This document shows positions 61,200 to 64,000 of a stretch of 64,000 nt of DNA, in pieces. The notes beneath the pieces are model-generated. The model ran no database searches. It saw only the letters and a program-made list of their open reading frames with translations, and had not been told where the DNA came from. The stretch lies in NCBI GenBank assembly GCA_051294375.1, contig JBJCIZ010000239.1, positions 7,175,220-7,239,219 on the forward strand, given 5' to 3'. This DNA comes from Paraspadella gotoi. Lineage: Eukaryota > Chaetognatha. The stretch's first letter is position 1; each line of letters opens with the position of its first letter. A program made the translations under genes and the position numbers.

Positions 61200-62205
61200 T
61201 ATCTGTTGTAGAAGACGAAAATAAAGGTAGGAAAAAAGGTGAAGATTTGTGACGATGTAAAGAGAAGTAGAGAAGAAGTGAGACGAGCTCTCTCCTGATC
61301 CACTTTTATCATCGCCCGGACCAACTTGACCTTACGGTCGCCTCGGCCCTATTACTGTGTCCGGTCAATCTAAGGTCATTGCCAAAGCTAGGGCAAAGTG
61401 AACCGTGTGGAATAGACCGGCTCGGAGAAAGAGAAGAGAGGAAGGGTTTAGAGAGAGACCGGTGGTTAAGTCGCCTCATCCCCCCCTCAAGTTTCGGACC
61501 TTAGGGTCGAACTGACCCTATTTACATTTGAGGTGACTTGTACTACTAGTTTAAGAACAAAGTACTTTACAATATTGTTCCTCCTTGGGGGAATATTTGG
61601 GCAAACAATAAGGTTCTAGGAGAAACAATTGGGGGACCCACAAAAAGGGGTTGTCTTCTACAATAACTATTTACATATATCTCTTCCCAAAAAAAAAAAA
61701 AAATTGTGGGAAGAAATTTTACAAAAAGGAGTAGGGGATAGGAAAAATGATTTGTTTGGTCAAAGTGTTATGATGATTGCTTGCTGTTAGCAAGCTTGGT
61801 TAAATGGTTGAAAATAACAGCTGTTGATGATTACTTGCTGTTAGGCAAGTTGTTGATTAATCGTAACAGTGACCAACTGGTGATGATTGGTGATAGTGCT
61901 GATAACCGGTTATCTAACAATCACGGATCTCGCGAATGACTGATAGTTAGATCTTAAACATCTAATACAATATATATCTAGTCCTTCAGAACCCAGACGA
62001 TGGTATTGTCTTGCACGTGCTTGTCTCTGAGGTTGGATTCGTGTTTGGTTGTCGAGTGGATTGTTTGTCGTGGTGGCCGTTGCTGTTGCTGTGGAGGTTC
62101 TTGTTGACGTTGCTGTTGAGGTTGAGTCGCCTGAGGATATAAATGTTGGGAATGAGTGGAGTCGGCCGCTGGGCTGACTCTTGTTTCTATTATTTTGTTT
62201 GATGA
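61200..62205 (-). repeat. Probable LTR of the Ty3/Gypsy element, approximate limits
   Basis: Non-coding sequence directly downstream (minus strand) of the Gypsy pol end. A purine-rich AGGGGGGAAGG at 62,206-62,216 is a likely polypurine tract, so the LTR should start at about 62,205 on the minus strand. The far end is unknown; ACAACA near 61,209 is a possible terminus. It contains short repeats of TGATGATT(G/A)CTTGCTGTTAG (61,770-61,850). Confidence 0.45.
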
Positions 62206-62214
62206 CCTTCCCCC

Positions 62215-64000
62215 CTAGAAGCGACTCGCCTGTTGCTGCTGGTAGTCATCCTCTTCTTGGGGCTGCTGGAGGTGTTGGTTGGACATCCGGTTTCTTGTTG
62301 TTGCTGGCTTGATCCTGTCGATGGAGATCTTCTCTTGTCCTCGGCCATATGTCCACTGTGAAGGTATTGTCACTCTTGAGACTACTTTGTAAGGGCCCAA
62401 GTAGGGCGTAGCAGCGAAGTGACCCTGTGTGGCCACGGAGCACAAAAACCCAGTTTGCTGAGGCAAGACTGTGAGGAGATGAACAGGTGGCGTTTGAGTG
62501 CCAATTAGGAAACTACTGGTACTCAAACAATGCAACGTACCTTATCGTGTCTCAAGTTTTGCAGCTCATTTTGGGCATTTGCTCTTGTTGCGCTGTGTCT
62601 ACCTATTACCAGTTCGCCTTGGGATTTGCCTATTGTATCTCCGAATACAAGGTTCTGGCTGCGTGATTGCTTGTAGGTCTTCTTTTGGTGGCAGACCTGA
62701 GTCCTTAATAAGACCCGGGTAGTTGATTGAACCAATTTTGCCGCCGGACGACGCATTCCACAACGCGCTTTCAATGATGCCTTCATGGTACTGGTGAATA
62801 ACCGTTCGACCATATCCCGTTCGGCCTGCGGGTGGTAAGCTGTAGGTGGTGTTTGAGCTTGGTAGCCCTATAGCTTGGGCTCAGCTGACTGCCACAGATT
62901 CAAGAAGTGAATTGTGTTCCCACGGTTCGAAGTGACCTGTGGACTGGTACACCGAAGTTCTGGCGATCCAGTTCTGAAGGGAAGGCTGTTGCTACGGTTA
63001 CTGCGGAGATTCCGAAGGGGATATGCTTCAGGGCCAACGAGAAAAAACGCGTCTACCACAGGTTAAAAGGTACGTGCTAACCGCTTGAAGTGGCGCAAGG
63101 ACCCACCAAGTCAATTGTGAACGTGTTCGAATCGCCTCGGCATGGTGCTTCGGAAAGTGTAGTGGAGCCTTGGGTAGTGTCGTCTGTAACCTTGCTGCCG
63201 CTGGCAGTCAAGGCAGGCCTGAGCCCATTTTTGCCACGTCTGACGCGGCTTTTGGCCAAACAAATTCTCTTTGTTACCAGCTTTTTTTGTGCTTCTTGAT
63301 GCTCCGGGTGAGCGAGGTTTGTGGTGATGGCATCATAACTCGACGGCGGCCATGTTGTTGGGAACCAAGGGCGCGCCCTTCCTGAACTGACATCGCAGAT
63401 GATGTCAAAGTCGTTCAAGGTCGCAACTATCTTGAATCGCAGGCTGGTGTGGGCGTCCGCCAGGAGTCGCTAGATCTCCTTCGTCGGAACATTTGGTCGC
63501 CGCTAAACTGGCAAAATCGACGGCCTTGGGGGACAACTGCGTTGACCGTTGGCGACCAAACGAGGATTTCTTGAAGGTCCTGATTGATCCTTCAGGTTCT
63601 GGCACCTGCTTGCTGGGCTGATGGATTCTTGAATAGTGTAGTTCCGCTACCACGGTTGGCCTGCCTCGATTGTATCGCGATGTCTGTTGGTGTATTCGCG
63701 AGAGGCAGATAATTAATATGTTTAGACGCATTGAGTGGTGGCTCAGATTTCTTGCGTATGGCGGGAACTAGGGCTGTTCTGGTCATGGAGCAACATGAAC
63801 GGAAGTAGCGCCTTCCAGGAAGGCCTGAGTGCCGGACTTGAGCGCGAGGTGGTGCGGCAAGGAGTTCGGCCATGGACCGGTCGAAAGGTGGCCATTTTGT
63901 CTTGGTTCTGAAGCTAGCGGGGCTGAGAAAAAGCCTAAGGGCTTGCGCATTGACCACCAATCTTCTGCTCCAGGACGCCGCCAATGGCCGTTCAGTGACG
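62215..64000 (-). mobile_element. Ty3/Gypsy retrotransposon pol, RNase H to integrase C-terminus
   Basis: On the minus strand the window end holds RNase H-like sequence (AELLAAPPRAQVRH, later TDIAI), then the integrase region: LAHPEHQEAQKKLVTKRICL near 63,300 (zinc-binding region), TIDLVGP near 63,100, PEAYPLRNLRSN and QVTSNRGN near 62,930-63,020 (catalytic core with the DRG-like motif), MKASLKARCG near 62,780, and at the end PYLGPYKVV then KISIDRIKPA near 62,330-62,410 (GPY/F module). Order and spacing are those of Ty3/Gypsy pol. The frame changes repeatedly, so the copy or its sequence is damaged. Reverse transcriptase and gag lie beyond the window. Confidence 0.85.

Noticed and set aside
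1-64000. CRISPR arrays, bacterial operons or prophage
   Set aside because: No regularly spaced identical repeats with unique spacers, no ribosome-binding-site-led gene runs. The content is eukaryotic.

Overview
This window is draft-quality sequence from an animal genome, most likely an invertebrate. The evidence is interrupted genes with GT/AG introns, a high A+T background, dense (CT/GA)n microsatellites, tRNA-derived SINEs, BEL/Pao and Ty3/Gypsy LTR retrotransposons, an hAT-type DNA element, and genes recognisable as animal families: GATM (glycine amidinotransferase), a Nopp140/NOLC1-like nucleolar phosphoprotein and a kelch-repeat protein. There is no bacterial gene organisation. The species cannot be named from what is here.

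Region by region. 1-1,480: a dispersed repeat and microsatellites around a gap. 1,880-3,759: an unrecognised multi-exon plus-strand gene. 4,905-7,545: a Nopp140/NOLC1-like coding region with many frame breaks. 9,600-10,215: a coiled-coil-like coding remnant. 10,745-11,045: a clean SINE. 11,300-12,725: gaps and microsatellites. 16,395-19,704: a minus-strand GATM gene in eight recognisable exons. 22,390-23,075: two more SINE copies. 24,317 is the exact centre of a very large inverted repeat: about 24,318-39,250 is a reverse-complement copy of about 12,900-24,316, increasingly corrupted away from the centre, including a scrambled plus-strand mirror of GATM. About 39,270-46,450 is a second corrupted copy, in direct orientation, of pieces of 1-1,480 and 11,325-12,720. 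These look like unpolished long-read sequence lying between two gaps of exactly 25 Ns, not genuine duplications. A GC-rich block at 45,560-46,390 has no match elsewhere in the window.

46,935-64,000 is cleaner and structurally the richest. A kelch-repeat gene on the minus strand has exons at 60,950-61,131 and 49,781-50,260, separated by a 10.7-kb intron. Inside that intron is a four-level nest: a tRNA-derived SINE is split by an hAT-like element (50,442-59,558, 8-bp target duplication GCCCCGTT). That element contains a terminal-inverted-repeat element whose repeats carry hammerhead-ribozyme-like cores. One of those inverted repeats is split by a BEL/Pao LTR element (52,001-58,650, 5-bp duplication TTCTT). 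The BEL element has an internal inversion of about 1.8 kb, lacks reverse transcriptase and integrase, and contains a false assembly gap. A second small foldback element (58,838-58,992) carries a related hammerhead-like core. A Ty3/Gypsy element on the minus strand occupies 62,215 to the window end, in or near the next upstream kelch intron.

The conserved genes (GATM, NOLC1-like, kelch) keep strong protein similarity and intact splice sites but change reading frame repeatedly, often at short homopolymers. That pattern fits uncorrected indel errors better than genuine pseudogenes. No novel protein system was found. The most interesting biology is the nested transposon stack and the candidate hammerhead ribozymes in inverted-repeat elements. 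The most important practical result is that roughly 22-46.9 kb should not be treated as real genome structure until checked against reads.
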